From Leptospira sp. GIMC2001 (GTDB taxonomy: Bacteria > Spirochaetota > Leptospiria > Leptospirales > Leptospiraceae), in contig NZ_CP115468.1 of NCBI RefSeq assembly GCF_028462125.1, positions 62,001 to 126,000 on the forward strand: DNA of 64,000 nt. The letters are read 5' to 3'. A program made the translations under genes and the position numbers. Positions 44,363 to 53,254 of the stretch are shown piece after piece. The notes under the pieces are model-generated. The model saw nothing but the letters and a program-made list of their open reading frames with translations. It had not been told where the DNA came from and made no database searches. The number at the start of each line of letters is the position of its first letter. Within the stretch, counting starts at the first letter, position 1.

Positions 44363-45223
44363 TTTTAAAATCTGTTCAATTAAAATTTCAGACACAATTT
44401 TGTTCCCTGAATTATGAGTGCAAAAGTCATGAAGATCACCTTTTAATAAACTTGAAGAAATATTAGGATTCAAATTCTGAATTTCTTTTAGATGAGAGAT
44501 TGGAGCCCAAATGTCTTGATCATTATAAATAAGATGAATTTTTCTTGGATTCGTGTTAAAGAAATTTTTATCTAAATCTTGATCAAGAACTTTGAATTCA
44601 GATCTCGCTAAATGAATTACGCTTCTGGGAATATGAGAACATCGAAGAAAATATTCTTGTGTTATTTTTTGAGAATCTTGATTCATAGAATTCCATAGCC
44701 CCTTTAATAATTTATTCGTAAACGAATAGGGAAGTATCCTAATCACTTTATATAGAGTTAGTGCAATAAAGGAATATAAATCGTATTTAAGTAAATATTT
44801 AAAAATTCTTTGAATTTTTGAATTCGGATCCAATTTTAAAAAAGGAAAAATTAAGAATATTTTTTTGATTGGTAACTGAGGGTTTCTAATTGCGATTTCT
44901 TTAGCGATCCATCCTCCAATGCTATGTCCAATTAATATGATCTGAAATTTTTCCTTTTTCTCGCTCTTAGATTTAGATTTTTTAATCGAAGTATTTTTAG
45001 TATGTAAATTGAGTATCGCTTCAATCTGATCAATTTTATCTTCTGTTTCTTCAATTAGATTGTACAATCTGTCCGGTTTATCTTTTCGGAATCCATAATA
45101 GGGAAGAATATGGATTGAAGTATAGCGACCCAATCCACTTTCCAACAAGTTCTTTAAATTGTTATAATAGTCTGCAATTCCAGGGTTTCCTGGAATGATG
45201 AAAATAAATTTATGAATAATCAT
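44345..45223 (-). CDS. Alpha/beta hydrolase, LDAH-like
   Basis: A 292-residue hydrolase. It opens with FIFIIPGNPGIADYY, the PGNPG motif of the lipid-droplet-associated hydrolase family. The nucleophile is in LIGHSIGGW near residue 101, the Asp is probably in LIYNDQDIW near residue 240, and the His is in GDLHDFC near residue 265. All triad residues appear present. A lipid or ester substrate is likely by family. It lies 10 bases downstream of leuD on the same strand and may be in the same transcript. Confidence 0.8.
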   Translation of the reverse strand: MIIHKFIFIIPGNPGIADYYNNLKNLLESGLGRYTSIHILPYYGFRKDKPDRLYNLIEETEDKIDQIEAILNLHTKNTSIKKSKSKSEKKEKFQIILIGHSIGGWIAKEIAIRNPQLPIKKIFLIFPFLKLDPNSKIQRIFKYLLKYDLYSFIALTLYKVIRILPYSFTNKLLKGLWNSMNQDSQKITQEYFLRCSHIPRSVIHLARSEFKVLDQDLDKNFFNTNPRKIHLIYNDQDIWAPISHLKEIQNLNPNISSSLLKGDLHDFCTHNSGNKIVSEILIEQILKSFRTQ

Positions 45224-45233
45224 TGATAAAATA

Positions 45234-45833
45234 TTAAATTACCCATGAGAGCTGCGATTCATATTCATCGATAAGCTTCTCCCATTTCATAGTCATTCCT
45301 ATGTCGTCCCAACCATTTATTATTCGCTCTCTGATTGAATCTGGCATATCAAAAGAAATATTCTTTTGATTTACACTGATAATTTGATTTTCCAAGTCAA
45401 TCTTAAATTCAACTTTACTTGCGTCATGTGAAAATTGAATCAATTCAGCGATTACATTAGTAGGCAAAGCAATCAAGGCGATCCCATTCTTCGCTGCGTT
45501 TGTATAAAAAATATCTGCAAAGCTTGGTGCCAAAATTACACGGATTCCATAATCAGCCAGTGCCCACGGAGCATGTTCTCGACTGGATCCACATCCGAAA
45601 TTTTCACCTGCCAACAAAATGCTTGCGTCGGAAAAATTTTTATCGTTCAAAATAAAATCTGGATTTGGTATCAACCCTTCTTCATCCAAATATCTCCAAT
45701 TGAAGAATAATAATTTACCAAAATTATTTTTATCAATTTTTTTCATAAACTGCTTAGGCAAAATTTGATCGGTATCAATATCTTTGCGATTTAATGGGAC
45801 TGCATTTCCTGTGTGAGTTTTCCAAGCTTTCAT
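45234..45833 (-). CDS. leuD: 3-isopropylmalate dehydratase small subunit
   Basis: The swivel subunit of isopropylmalate isomerase in leucine synthesis. The 199-residue protein has normal length and the hallmarks RKDIDTDQILPKQF near residue 17 and GENFGCGSSREHAPW near residue 67. The gene follows leuC on the minus strand after 46 bases, so the two subunits are made from one transcript. Confidence 0.97.
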   Translation of the reverse strand: MKAWKTHTGNAVPLNRKDIDTDQILPKQFMKKIDKNNFGKLLFFNWRYLDEEGLIPNPDFILNDKNFSDASILLAGENFGCGSSREHAPWALADYGIRVILAPSFADIFYTNAAKNGIALIALPTNVIAELIQFSHDASKVEFKIDLENQIISVNQKNISFDMPDSIRERIINGWDDIGMTMKWEKLIDEYESQLSWVI

Positions 45834-45879
45834 CTTATATCCTTAATACTAAATTTTAAAATTGTGAATTGGCATTAAT

Positions 45880-47298
45880 TCAAACTACAGATTCCGATTC
45901 ATTCAATGAATCCATATCACCTAGTTTGCCAAGTATTGCTGAAATTGTTGCAACTAGTGGACTAACCAAATGAGTTCTTCCATTTCGTCCTTGTCGATTC
46001 TCAAAATTGCGATTAGATGTTGAAGCACATCTATCTCCTTCTTCAAGCTGATCATCGTTCATTCCAAGGCACATGGAACAACCTGGATGCCTCCACTCAA
46101 ATCCAGCATCAACGAACAATTTGTCCAAACCTTCCGCTTCAGCTTGCCTGCGAACACTACTTGATCCAGGAACAATGATTGCCTTAACATGTGGTGACAC
46201 TTTACGACCTTTTGCAATCGATGCGACAACTCTTAGATCCTCTATTCGTGAATTCGTACAAGATCCTATGAAAACTTTGTTGATTTCATAATCCTTTAGA
46301 TAACTCCCAGGACTTAAATCCATATAATTCAACGCGGAACGAGCGTGCATTCTCTGCTCTATATTCTCAAAAGAATCTGGATTGGGTATAGATTGTCGCA
46401 AGTTTATCACCTGAGATGGGTTAGTTCCCCAAGTAACCATTGATTTGCATTTGGATATATCAATTTTTAATATCTTATCATACTGAGCATTTGGATCAGA
46501 AATTAATTTTTTCCATTCTTCCAATTTTTTATTCCATTTATCTTCTGTTGGTGCGTTCCTTCTACCGAATAAATACTGAAAAGTTTTGTCATCTGGTGCT
46601 ATTAATCCAGCTCTAGCTCCCGCTTCAACACTCAAGTTACAGATAGTCATTCTGGATTCCATTGACATTTCTCTGATTACAGATCCTGTATATTCGATCA
46701 CATATCCTTGACCGCCAGCAGTTCCAATTTCTCCAATCATATATAAAGCTATATCCTTAGAGGAAATATATTGCGATACAGTGCCTTCTAGAACCACTAA
46801 CATATTTTTGGATTTTTGCATTCGAATTGTTTGCGTGGCAAATACATGTTCTATGTCACTCGTTCCAATTCCGAATGCTAGTGCACCGAAAGCACCATGT
46901 GTAGATGTATGAGAATCCCCACAGACAATTACATTCCCAGGCTGAGTCAATCCAAGTTCTGGACCAACCACATGAACAATTCCTTGGTCTGGATGATCGA
47001 TTTCAAGCAAAGGTATTTGGAATTCTTTCGCATTCTTTTTGAGTAGATTCATTTGAGCAAAAGATGTGGGTTCAGCAACATTTATATCTCTTGATTGAGT
47101 TGATACATTATGGTCCATAATAGAAAAAGTTCTATCTCTCCTTCGTATTTTTCTATTTTTATTTCTAATCCCTTCAAAAGCTTGAGGCGAGGTTACTTCA
47201 TGAACAAGATGTAAATCTACATAAAGAATATCCTCTTCTCCATCTGATGTTATTCGTTTTAAATCCCAGATTTTATCGTATAAAGTTTTTGGTTTCAT
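45880..47298 (-). CDS. leuC: 3-isopropylmalate dehydratase large subunit
   Basis: The 4Fe-4S catalytic subunit that isomerises 2- to 3-isopropylmalate. The 472-residue protein has GDSHTSTHGAFGALAFGIG near residue 126 and the cluster ligands in IGSCTNSRIEDL near residue 348 and HPGCSMCLGMN near residue 408. All three Cys ligands are present. It is divergent from a LysR-type gene with a palindrome in the gap, which suggests LysR control. Confidence 0.98.
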   Translation of the reverse strand: MKPKTLYDKIWDLKRITSDGEEDILYVDLHLVHEVTSPQAFEGIRNKNRKIRRRDRTFSIMDHNVSTQSRDINVAEPTSFAQMNLLKKNAKEFQIPLLEIDHPDQGIVHVVGPELGLTQPGNVIVCGDSHTSTHGAFGALAFGIGTSDIEHVFATQTIRMQKSKNMLVVLEGTVSQYISSKDIALYMIGEIGTAGGQGYVIEYTGSVIREMSMESRMTICNLSVEAGARAGLIAPDDKTFQYLFGRRNAPTEDKWNKKLEEWKKLISDPNAQYDKILKIDISKCKSMVTWGTNPSQVINLRQSIPNPDSFENIEQRMHARSALNYMDLSPGSYLKDYEINKVFIGSCTNSRIEDLRVVASIAKGRKVSPHVKAIIVPGSSSVRRQAEAEGLDKLFVDAGFEWRHPGCSMCLGMNDDQLEEGDRCASTSNRNFENRQGRNGRTHLVSPLVATISAILGKLGDMDSLNESESVV

Positions 47299-47372
47299 AG
47301 CTCTTCTTATCCTTATGAAGATAATCCTATACTATTTCTTAATATAATGCAAATAAATTGGTTTTATAATTC

Positions 47373-47391
47373 CTATAACGAAAAATTATAG
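47373..47391. promoter_or_regulatory. Palindrome in the leuC/LysR gap, probable LysR site
   Basis: CTATAA (47373-47378) and TTATAG (47386-47391) are perfect arms 7 bases apart, 9 bases before the LysR start and within the 102-base divergent region. The size and dyad fit the recognition site of LysR-type regulators, which commonly bind such dyads near their own promoter. Confidence 0.5.
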
Positions 47392-47400
47392 TAGAAGTTT

Positions 47401-48288
47401 ATGGAATTCAGACAAATTCGAATGTTTATGGAAATTGCCGAAGCTGGAACTTTTCTCAAAGCTTCTGAAAGAATGGGTCTAACTCAGCCTGCACTTTCGC
47501 GACAGATATTTCTTTTAGAAAAAGAGTTAGCTTGTAAGCTTATTAACCGCGGATCTAAATCAATCACTCTTACTTCTGAAGGTGAGAAGTTTTTAGAATA
47601 TTCATATAAGCTTCGAATTCTATGGAACGAAATGAATGAGTCTATGAAAACTGGTGATTCACTCATTAATGGCAAATATTCTATTTCAGCAGGTGGGACT
47701 GTTGTTGCTTGGATCATGCCTTCAGTGCTCAAGGTTTTGAAAAGGAAATATCCTAATATTCAAATTTCCCTACGAGAAGGCGATTTAGTCGATACAAAGG
47801 AATCTCTATTGTCAGGCTTAGTAGATATTGGAATACTAACAGAGCCAGTTGAAATCGCAGGATTAATAAAGCATCCTTTCTTTCAGGATAAGATTATTCC
47901 CATCGCTCCGATAAATCATAAAATATTACAAAAAAAGAAAATAAACATAAACGATCTCCTGCAAGAAGATCTTATATTTTACCATCCGTCTTCCGCAATG
48001 CAACGATTGATTGATAGGAAATGGAAATCATTATTCAAGAATAAAACTCCAAAGTTGAGTATGGAATTGCGGAGTGTAGAATCAGTTATCAAATCCGTTG
48101 AGGCAGGTTTAGGAATTGGTTTTGTTTCAGAATATTCATTGAATTCTAGAATAGTTGCAATACCGATTCCTGAATTGTATATCGAGAGGAAGTTCTCCAT
48201 ATGTACGAGGCAAAACAATAGAAAAGCATTGAATCTACTTATTCAAGAAATTGTAGAGATTTCGAAAACTCTATACTCTAAGAAATAA
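47401..48288 (+). CDS. LysR-family transcriptional regulator
   Basis: A 295-residue LTTR. The N-terminal winged helix (about 1-60) reads RMFMEIAEAGTFLKASERM then LTQPALSRQIFLLEKEL; the effector-binding domain (about 90-290) has two periplasmic-binding-like lobes. Divergence from leuCD with a dyad between them suggests it regulates leucine synthesis, perhaps in response to isopropylmalate, but that ligand is inferred from context only. Confidence 0.93.
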   Translation: MEFRQIRMFMEIAEAGTFLKASERMGLTQPALSRQIFLLEKELACKLINRGSKSITLTSEGEKFLEYSYKLRILWNEMNESMKTGDSLINGKYSISAGGTVVAWIMPSVLKVLKRKYPNIQISLREGDLVDTKESLLSGLVDIGILTEPVEIAGLIKHPFFQDKIIPIAPINHKILQKKKININDLLQEDLIFYHPSSAMQRLIDRKWKSLFKNKTPKLSMELRSVESVIKSVEAGLGIGFVSEYSLNSRIVAIPIPELYIERKFSICTRQNNRKALNLLIQEIVEISKTLYSKK

Positions 48289-48307
48289 TAAAAGATAAAA
48301 TCACAAT

Positions 48308-48937
48308 TTATTTATTACTTAAGTGTCCAATAAACTTTCGAAAGGTCAAATTGATTCTAGGCTGCGTGACTTTTTTTGATTTCGGAAGACTATGTTGCCA
48401 ATTCTTTTGGCATTCACCTTCCATAGTCATCAAGCTTCCATTCTCTAGCACGATTGAAATTTTGTTTTTATTATGAATATTCCGAAAGTCAAATCTTCTT
48501 TCGGCTCCAAAACTCACAGAAGCAATACAACCGAATTGTTCAAGGCTAGTTTCATCATCGCTATGCCATGACATTCCTTCATTGCCATCATGATAAAAAT
48601 TTAGAAGGCAGGAATTGAATTTTCTATTTAGTTGTTTTTCGATTTTTGATTTAATTAGGATTAATGGTTCTGTCCAAGGATTTGCAAATTTAGTTGTGTG
48701 AGAGTAAGTATAAGAAAAGGGAGCACTTCCATACCACGCTACCTTTCTTTTAGTTATTATTTTTTTACCAAAAATTATTAGTTCATCGTGTTTCCAATCC
48801 ATGTTATCAGTTAAATCATATAAGTATTTTTTCGATTCTTCATTTGTAAAAATTTTGCCATAATAGAATGCTGCGCCATCATTTGTCAGTAAATTCGCAG
48901 AATGTGGTTGAGTTAATTGGGGAAAAAGTGAGGTCAT
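48308..48937 (-). CDS. alkB: AlkB-like 2-oxoglutarate/Fe(II) dioxygenase
   Basis: A 209-residue oxidative demethylase that removes alkyl groups from DNA or RNA bases. The iron ligands are in WHSDDE near residue 120 (H-x-D) and WQHSLP near residue 180 (His), and 2-oxoglutarate is bound by RINLTFR near residue 193. It resembles the ALKBH2/3-type subgroup in length and in the YTYSHTT and NFYHDG segments. It stands alone, convergent with the LysR gene. Confidence 0.9.
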   Translation of the reverse strand: MTSLFPQLTQPHSANLLTNDGAAFYYGKIFTNEESKKYLYDLTDNMDWKHDELIIFGKKIITKRKVAWYGSAPFSYTYSHTTKFANPWTEPLILIKSKIEKQLNRKFNSCLLNFYHDGNEGMSWHSDDETSLEQFGCIASVSFGAERRFDFRNIHNKNKISIVLENGSLMTMEGECQKNWQHSLPKSKKVTQPRINLTFRKFIGHLSNK

Positions 48938-48983
48938 TCTCGAATGTGTAATTTAGAAAATATTCGATTGAAAAATTTGTCTT

Positions 48984-49022
48984 GCTACTCCAATCCTTAG
49001 TAAAGATAGCATTGTGAGTAGC
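48984..49022 (-). terminator. Weak hairpin after the cyclophilin gene
   Basis: GCTACTC (48984-48990) and GAGTAGC (49016-49022) are perfect 7-base arms 31 bases downstream of the cyclophilin stop on the minus strand, with a long 25-base loop. On that strand the second arm is followed by AAGACAAATTTTT. The large loop makes a true intrinsic terminator uncertain. Confidence 0.25.
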
Positions 49023-49053
49023 TCTTTTGAAAAAATCTTAATAAAATAGAATA

Positions 49054-49515
49054 TTAACTTTCTACTATCTCTATTGATTCCATTACGACCTTCTCAACGG
49101 GTGCATCTTGGAATCCTGTTTTCACATTAGAGATTTTTAATACTAAATCTGTTCCTTCTGTAACTTTGCCAAAAACCGCATGACGATTGTTAAGAAAATT
49201 ATTATCATTTACATTTATAAAAAACTGGGATCCACCAGTATTTGGTCCAGCATTAGCCATAGACAATGTGTAGGTAAGATTTTTTAGATCAGGATGAAAT
49301 TCGTCTTGAATCTTATATCCCGGTCCACCAGTTCCTGTTCCTTGTGGACATCCACCTTGAATCATGAACTTCGGAATGATTCGGTGAAATGTTAGTCCGT
49401 TATAAAATCCCTCGCTTGCAAGTTTTTTGAAATTGCCCGCTGTAATTGGTGCCTTCTCCATATCTAGCTCGGCTGTAAAAGTTCCATGATTTGTTTTGAA
49501 AATTGCTTTTGTCAT
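49054..49515 (-). CDS. Cyclophilin-type peptidyl-prolyl isomerase
   Basis: A 153-residue cytoplasmic cyclophilin (PpiB-like). [13 protein letters not shown] near residue 46 holds the catalytic Arg, and GGSQFFIN near residue 95 and NRHAVFGKV near residue 111 complete the active site. ATG 49515 is chosen because AGAGGA lies 7 bases upstream; the open frame runs to 49593 but that part reads as non-coding overlap with the histidine kinase 3' end. No signal peptide. It follows the sensor kinase gene on the same strand. Confidence 0.95.
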   Translation of the reverse strand: MTKAIFKTNHGTFTAELDMEKAPITAGNFKKLASEGFYNGLTFHRIIPKFMIQGGCPQGTGTGGPGYKIQDEFHPDLKNLTYTLSMANAGPNTGGSQFFINVNDNNFLNNRHAVFGKVTEGTDLVLKISNVKTGFQDAPVEKVVMESIEIVES

Positions 49516-49570
49516 TTCTAATCCTCTATTCCAAAAAAGTATAAAGAGGACTGCGGACAAGTTAAAAATC

Positions 49571-50866
49571 TTAGCAATTGATGGTTGACTCAATCTTCGG
49601 CGAATCAGAATTCTCCTGTAAAGAAAAAGGGATCACAATTGTTGCATTGAACTGCCCGTCGATATTTATGGAATGATCGTACGTGCCATTCAAAATATTT
49701 ATCCTTTGAAGAATATTTTGTGTGCCCATTCCTTCAAATTCTTGCTTCTGAATAAAATTAGATAGACTAATATGCAAATTCCAATCCACAGAATCGAATC
49801 TCCATTTCGCCTCTCTAATTCCATACTGCAAATCGTTATTGATTAGTTCTGAAATAAAGAAATAGATGTTTCGAACATAAAGGGGGCTGGGTTTAAATGA
49901 TTTCAGATCTTCAGTAAATTTATCGCTAAAAATTAAATTTAATTTTTTATTAGCATTTTGGTAGCGAGAATTAATTAGAAATTGCAGACCAAGAAATAAA
50001 TTATCCGATATCAAATCAATTTCTTCTATGGTACGCATTCTGTTACGTATTGAGTATCTCACTTGAAGTAATTTATCTTGAATGGAAATAATTTGTTTAT
50101 CATCAAATTTCTGAATCTCTATCAATTCTCCGAGAGATAAATAACATTCAAGGATTTTTCCACCTAAATGGTCATGGATATCCATAAAAATATTTTCGCG
50201 TTCTTGAAGGGCTGCAACATTTCTTTCCATCGCAACAACGCGAACCTGATTTACTTTGGTTAGATGATTATTCTTTAAATTGGTATATCTAACACGGAAC
50301 CAATAGATATTGAGCAAGAAGGAAAGCAAAGCAGTAGAGAAAATGTATAAGTAACAAGAAATTATTTCTATATTCTGATCATGTTCGAATAGTTCCCCAA
50401 TGAAGAACAGTGTTCTTGCATAGTAGTAAGTCAGATACGAGATTAGAAAAATCAAATAGTCCCGAGGTCTTCCTAGAAAAAAGAAGGCACAGAATATCAA
50501 GAAAATTACCGTAGCAAACCATGTACTTATCTCCCAAAAAGGGACACTTCCATTTATTTGAATCTCAGACTCCAAGATTAGAATTGCAAAAGTTATAAAA
50601 TTCAAAATCCCAATCTTTTTAGAAGTTAATCTATCTCGAGTTATCGGTATAACAACACTACAAAGAACCATTACGGATATTCTAATTCTGAAAGTTATAT
50701 ATTGAATATGCTCCTCCAAATATATATCTAGGAGTGCGAAAATTCCATAAATTACCAGACCTCCAATTCCAAAAACGGCATAACTGGTTCGAGATTCTCT
50801 CAATATTCTGAAATATATTCCCAGTTTTAATCTTTTTCTAGTGAAAATGGATCTAAGATAATTCAA
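49571..50866 (-). CDS. Membrane sensor histidine kinase (HisKA_3 type) with degenerate ATP site
   Basis: A 431-residue kinase. Six hydrophobic helices (about residues 25-200) form the sensor, followed by a short coiled coil and the DHp motif MDIHDHLGG with His231, as in NarX/DesK-type partners of LuxR-family regulators. The ATPase domain is reduced: the N-box is [10 protein letters not shown], the expected D-x-G (G1) region reads SLSNFIQKQ, and [11 protein letters not shown] is the G2-like box. ATP binding may be weak or altered. It is divergent from a NarL-type response regulator gene, with which it forms a two-component pair. Confidence 0.82.
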   Translation of the reverse strand: MNYLRSIFTRKRLKLGIYFRILRESRTSYAVFGIGGLVIYGIFALLDIYLEEHIQYITFRIRISVMVLCSVVIPITRDRLTSKKIGILNFITFAILILESEIQINGSVPFWEISTWFATVIFLIFCAFFFLGRPRDYLIFLISYLTYYYARTLFFIGELFEHDQNIEIISCYLYIFSTALLSFLLNIYWFRVRYTNLKNNHLTKVNQVRVVAMERNVAALQERENIFMDIHDHLGGKILECYLSLGELIEIQKFDDKQIISIQDKLLQVRYSIRNRMRTIEEIDLISDNLFLGLQFLINSRYQNANKKLNLIFSDKFTEDLKSFKPSPLYVRNIYFFISELINNDLQYGIREAKWRFDSVDWNLHISLSNFIQKQEFEGMGTQNILQRINILNGTYDHSINIDGQFNATIVIPFSLQENSDSPKIESTINC

Positions 50867-50944
50867 TATAATGAACCATGCTATAATTTATTTTTATGAA
50901 TATCATAAATAGTATAAAATTAGAATAAATATCTGAAATTTAAC

Positions 50945-50969
50945 TACCTGTTTATTCTGATAGTATTTG
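50945..50969 (+). promoter_or_regulatory. 25-base element, copy A, upstream of the response regulator
   Basis: TACCTGT, seven variable bases, then GATAGTATTTG. It matches copy B at 51801-51825 at 16 of 25 positions, with nearly all matches in the two flanks. It runs into TTGACA (50967-50972), with TATTGC 16 bases further, so it overlaps a possible -35 of the response-regulator promoter. It may be the regulator's binding site. Confidence 0.45.
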
Positions 50970-51064
50970 ACAATCAAGCGAAAAAAATTATTGCCTATCA
51001 CAAAAAATAAATTTCTATCAATCATTAAAGCATTCTAAGATTATAAAATACAGTAATTTCAATT

Positions 51065-51703
51065 ATGAGCAAACAGAAGTATACAGCCGCAATTATTGAT
51101 GATAATTCTCAATATAGAGAATTTATTAAAAAAGTTTTAGTACAAGATCCCATTTTCGAAAAAATCGAAGAATATAAAAGTGGCGAAGAATTTCTTAGCC
51201 TAAACCGAGATATACTACCTGATCTTATCTTTTTGGATATACATTTACCGCACCTATCTGGCATTGATTTGCTTCGTATCATAAGAAAGAGAAGTCAGGA
51301 TGCTAAAGTTATTATGATTACTAATTCTGATTCTGAGGAAACAATTTTCCAATGTATTAAGCAAGGTGCACTGGGCTATATTTACAAAATGGATGTAAAA
51401 AGTATTAAGGAAGTCTATGATATTATACTTAAGGGTGGAGCAGTATTTTCGCCAACAATTGCTCTAAGAATCGCAAATCAGATCCATCAGAAAGAAAAGA
51501 TTTCCCAGGATGATATTCTTACTGATAGGGAACGACAAATTCTTCAATTGATAATCGCTTGCAAAAAGGATAATGATATAGCAGATTTATTAAAAATTTC
51601 GCATAGCACGGTGAGATTCCATGTTAAGAACATCTGCCAAAAATTTGAAGCCAAGAATAAAATGGAATTAACGAAGATTGTTCGGGATACCGGTTGGTTT
51701 TGA
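51065..51703 (+). CDS. NarL/LuxR-family response regulator
   Basis: A 212-residue DNA-binding regulator: receiver domain (about 6-125) with the acidic pair IDD at 11-13 and phospho-acceptor Asp58 (FLDIHLP), and a LuxR-type helix-turn-helix (about 148-208) with LTDRERQILQLI and ISHSTVRFHVKNI. It is divergent from the HisKA_3 kinase gene across 198 bases and followed after 179 bases by an envelope operon, whose upstream region carries the same 25-base element as its own promoter region. Confidence 0.93.
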   Translation: MSKQKYTAAIIDDNSQYREFIKKVLVQDPIFEKIEEYKSGEEFLSLNRDILPDLIFLDIHLPHLSGIDLLRIIRKRSQDAKVIMITNSDSEETIFQCIKQGALGYIYKMDVKSIKEVYDIILKGGAVFSPTIALRIANQIHQKEKISQDDILTDRERQILQLIIACKKDNDIADLLKISHSTVRFHVKNICQKFEAKNKMELTKIVRDTGWF

Positions 51704-51800
51704 CACTCTATGATTGCTGCTATTCTAGTTAAAGTTCTTAAATTATAATACATTAATGCATTATTGAAATATTAAGATATTAAATATCATTTTATTAACC

Positions 51801-51825
51801 TACCTATCATAATAGATAGTATTCG
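51801..51825 (+). promoter_or_regulatory. 25-base element, copy B, upstream of the envelope operon
   Basis: TACCTATCATAATAG followed by ATAGTATTCG. It contains the dyad CTATC-N6-GATAG (51804-51819) and matches copy A at 50945-50969 in both flanks; TTAAC precedes each copy. TTCGCA (51822-51827) and TATTGA (51845-51850), 17 bases apart, could be a weak promoter that starts here. Confidence 0.45.
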
Positions 51826-51882
51826 CAACATTTATCATAAAAAATATTGATTAAAATAATTAGCCATAATCCTTAAGCTATT

Positions 51883-53244
51883 ATGATCGAAATCAAGCTG
51901 CGAAATAAAAAATTTACATATTTAATCTTAGTATTTTTTTATTTTTATAATCCAATACTAGCTGATGATATTTTCCTTAAATCAGGCAAGACGTTAACGA
52001 ATGTAAAAACAAAGATTACAACGGATGCGATTGAAGTTCGTTCTGAAGATGGTAAAGTTATTAAATTTTCTAAAAAAGAAGTTAAGAGCTTAAAAGTTAG
52101 ATCTGTCGTTTGGAAGCCACCCAAGATTCAAAAAACGGAAGAAGAAAAGATCCTAGAACAGCAAGAAGAGGAAAGTCGTGTAGCTGAGGCATCGATCAAA
52201 GGTGATGAATTTATTCCAAGAGATCCCGATGATGAGATCAACCCATGGTCCAATTTTGCCCTTGGTTTGATTCCAGGATATAGTGGAATGTATCGGACCA
52301 ATGATACATGGACAGCTATTAGTTTTTCAGTATTGGAAACTTTTGCTCTATTCTATACTTATGATGTCTGGCAAGCGAAACAAACTACCCTAGGATTTGG
52401 TGATCCAACTACGGGTGGTTTAATATTGGCAGGCTCATTGATACCGGCGGCGCCTGGCGGTTCCAATAGTTATATTAGTGTGTTTGGTTTTTACACTGAA
52501 TCAGCTAGTACTGGTTATTCGGGAGCCCTATCTGGTTTTGATTATGTTAAACCAGGTCAGCCTGCAACTACATCGCAGAGATATTCAACAATGAAAAGTA
52601 CATCAATTGGTATACTCGGTATGATTCTATTTGTCGATGGCGTGATGTCATTTTTTGCAGCAGATTCATGGAACGAAGGAACTTATGGTGGGGAAAAGTC
52701 GGAGGATTTTATTCGACCAACAACACCAATGTCGCGGACACTTCGTTCAGCATTTCTGCCAGGTTGGGGACAAGTTTATGGTGGGGATAAATGGAAAGGA
52801 TATTCCTGGATGGTTGGTGGAATTGCTTTGATCGGAAATGTTGGGAGAGCGGAAGCTGCAGTAAGTGCAGCGAAAAGAGAATATAGGGACTCCCCTGGCG
52901 CATTAGGCGGAATCATTGGTCCTGTGTTTTTACCGAATCGAGGAATAAATTCTACCCAACCTGAAAGACTTAGCTCGTATTTTTTGTTATCTTACTTATT
53001 GAGTGAACCAAGTTATCAAAAGTTGGAATCTGCTGTTGCAGATCGGAACAATGCTTGGACTTTCTATGGAGCTTATTGGTTGATCAATTTGGTTGATGCC
53101 TATTTCTTTAGCGGTCAAAATTTGGAAAATAAATCTGGAAAGGTTAGTTTTTTTCCAAGCTTTCAATACCAGCCAGTTATATCGGGTGGCAATCAAGTTA
53201 GATGGGAATCGCTACTGGAAATGACAGTGGTATATCATTACTAG
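51883..53244 (+). CDS. Envelope protein with DUF5683-like C-terminal region
   Basis: A 453-residue secreted or membrane protein. After a signal peptide (about 8-28, cleaved near LADD) comes a small beta region (ADDIFLKSGKTLTNVKTK, then VRSEDGKVIKFSKKEV), a Glu-rich linker, and a hydrophobic C-terminal half with the FLPGWGQVYGGDKWKGYSW motif near residue 292, typical of DUF5683-type proteins. The N-terminal beta motif recurs at the C-terminus of the FecR protein encoded downstream. It opens the operon after the two-component pair. Function unknown. Confidence 0.7.
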   Translation: MIEIKLRNKKFTYLILVFFYFYNPILADDIFLKSGKTLTNVKTKITTDAIEVRSEDGKVIKFSKKEVKSLKVRSVVWKPPKIQKTEEEKILEQQEEESRVAEASIKGDEFIPRDPDDEINPWSNFALGLIPGYSGMYRTNDTWTAISFSVLETFALFYTYDVWQAKQTTLGFGDPTTGGLILAGSLIPAAPGGSNSYISVFGFYTESASTGYSGALSGFDYVKPGQPATTSQRYSTMKSTSIGILGMILFVDGVMSFFAADSWNEGTYGGEKSEDFIRPTTPMSRTLRSAFLPGWGQVYGGDKWKGYSWMVGGIALIGNVGRAEAAVSAAKREYRDSPGALGGIIGPVFLPNRGINSTQPERLSSYFLLSYLLSEPSYQKLESAVADRNNAWTFYGAYWLINLVDAYFFSGQNLENKSGKVSFFPSFQYQPVISGGNQVRWESLLEMTVVYHY

Positions 53245-53254
53245 GAGTATAACA

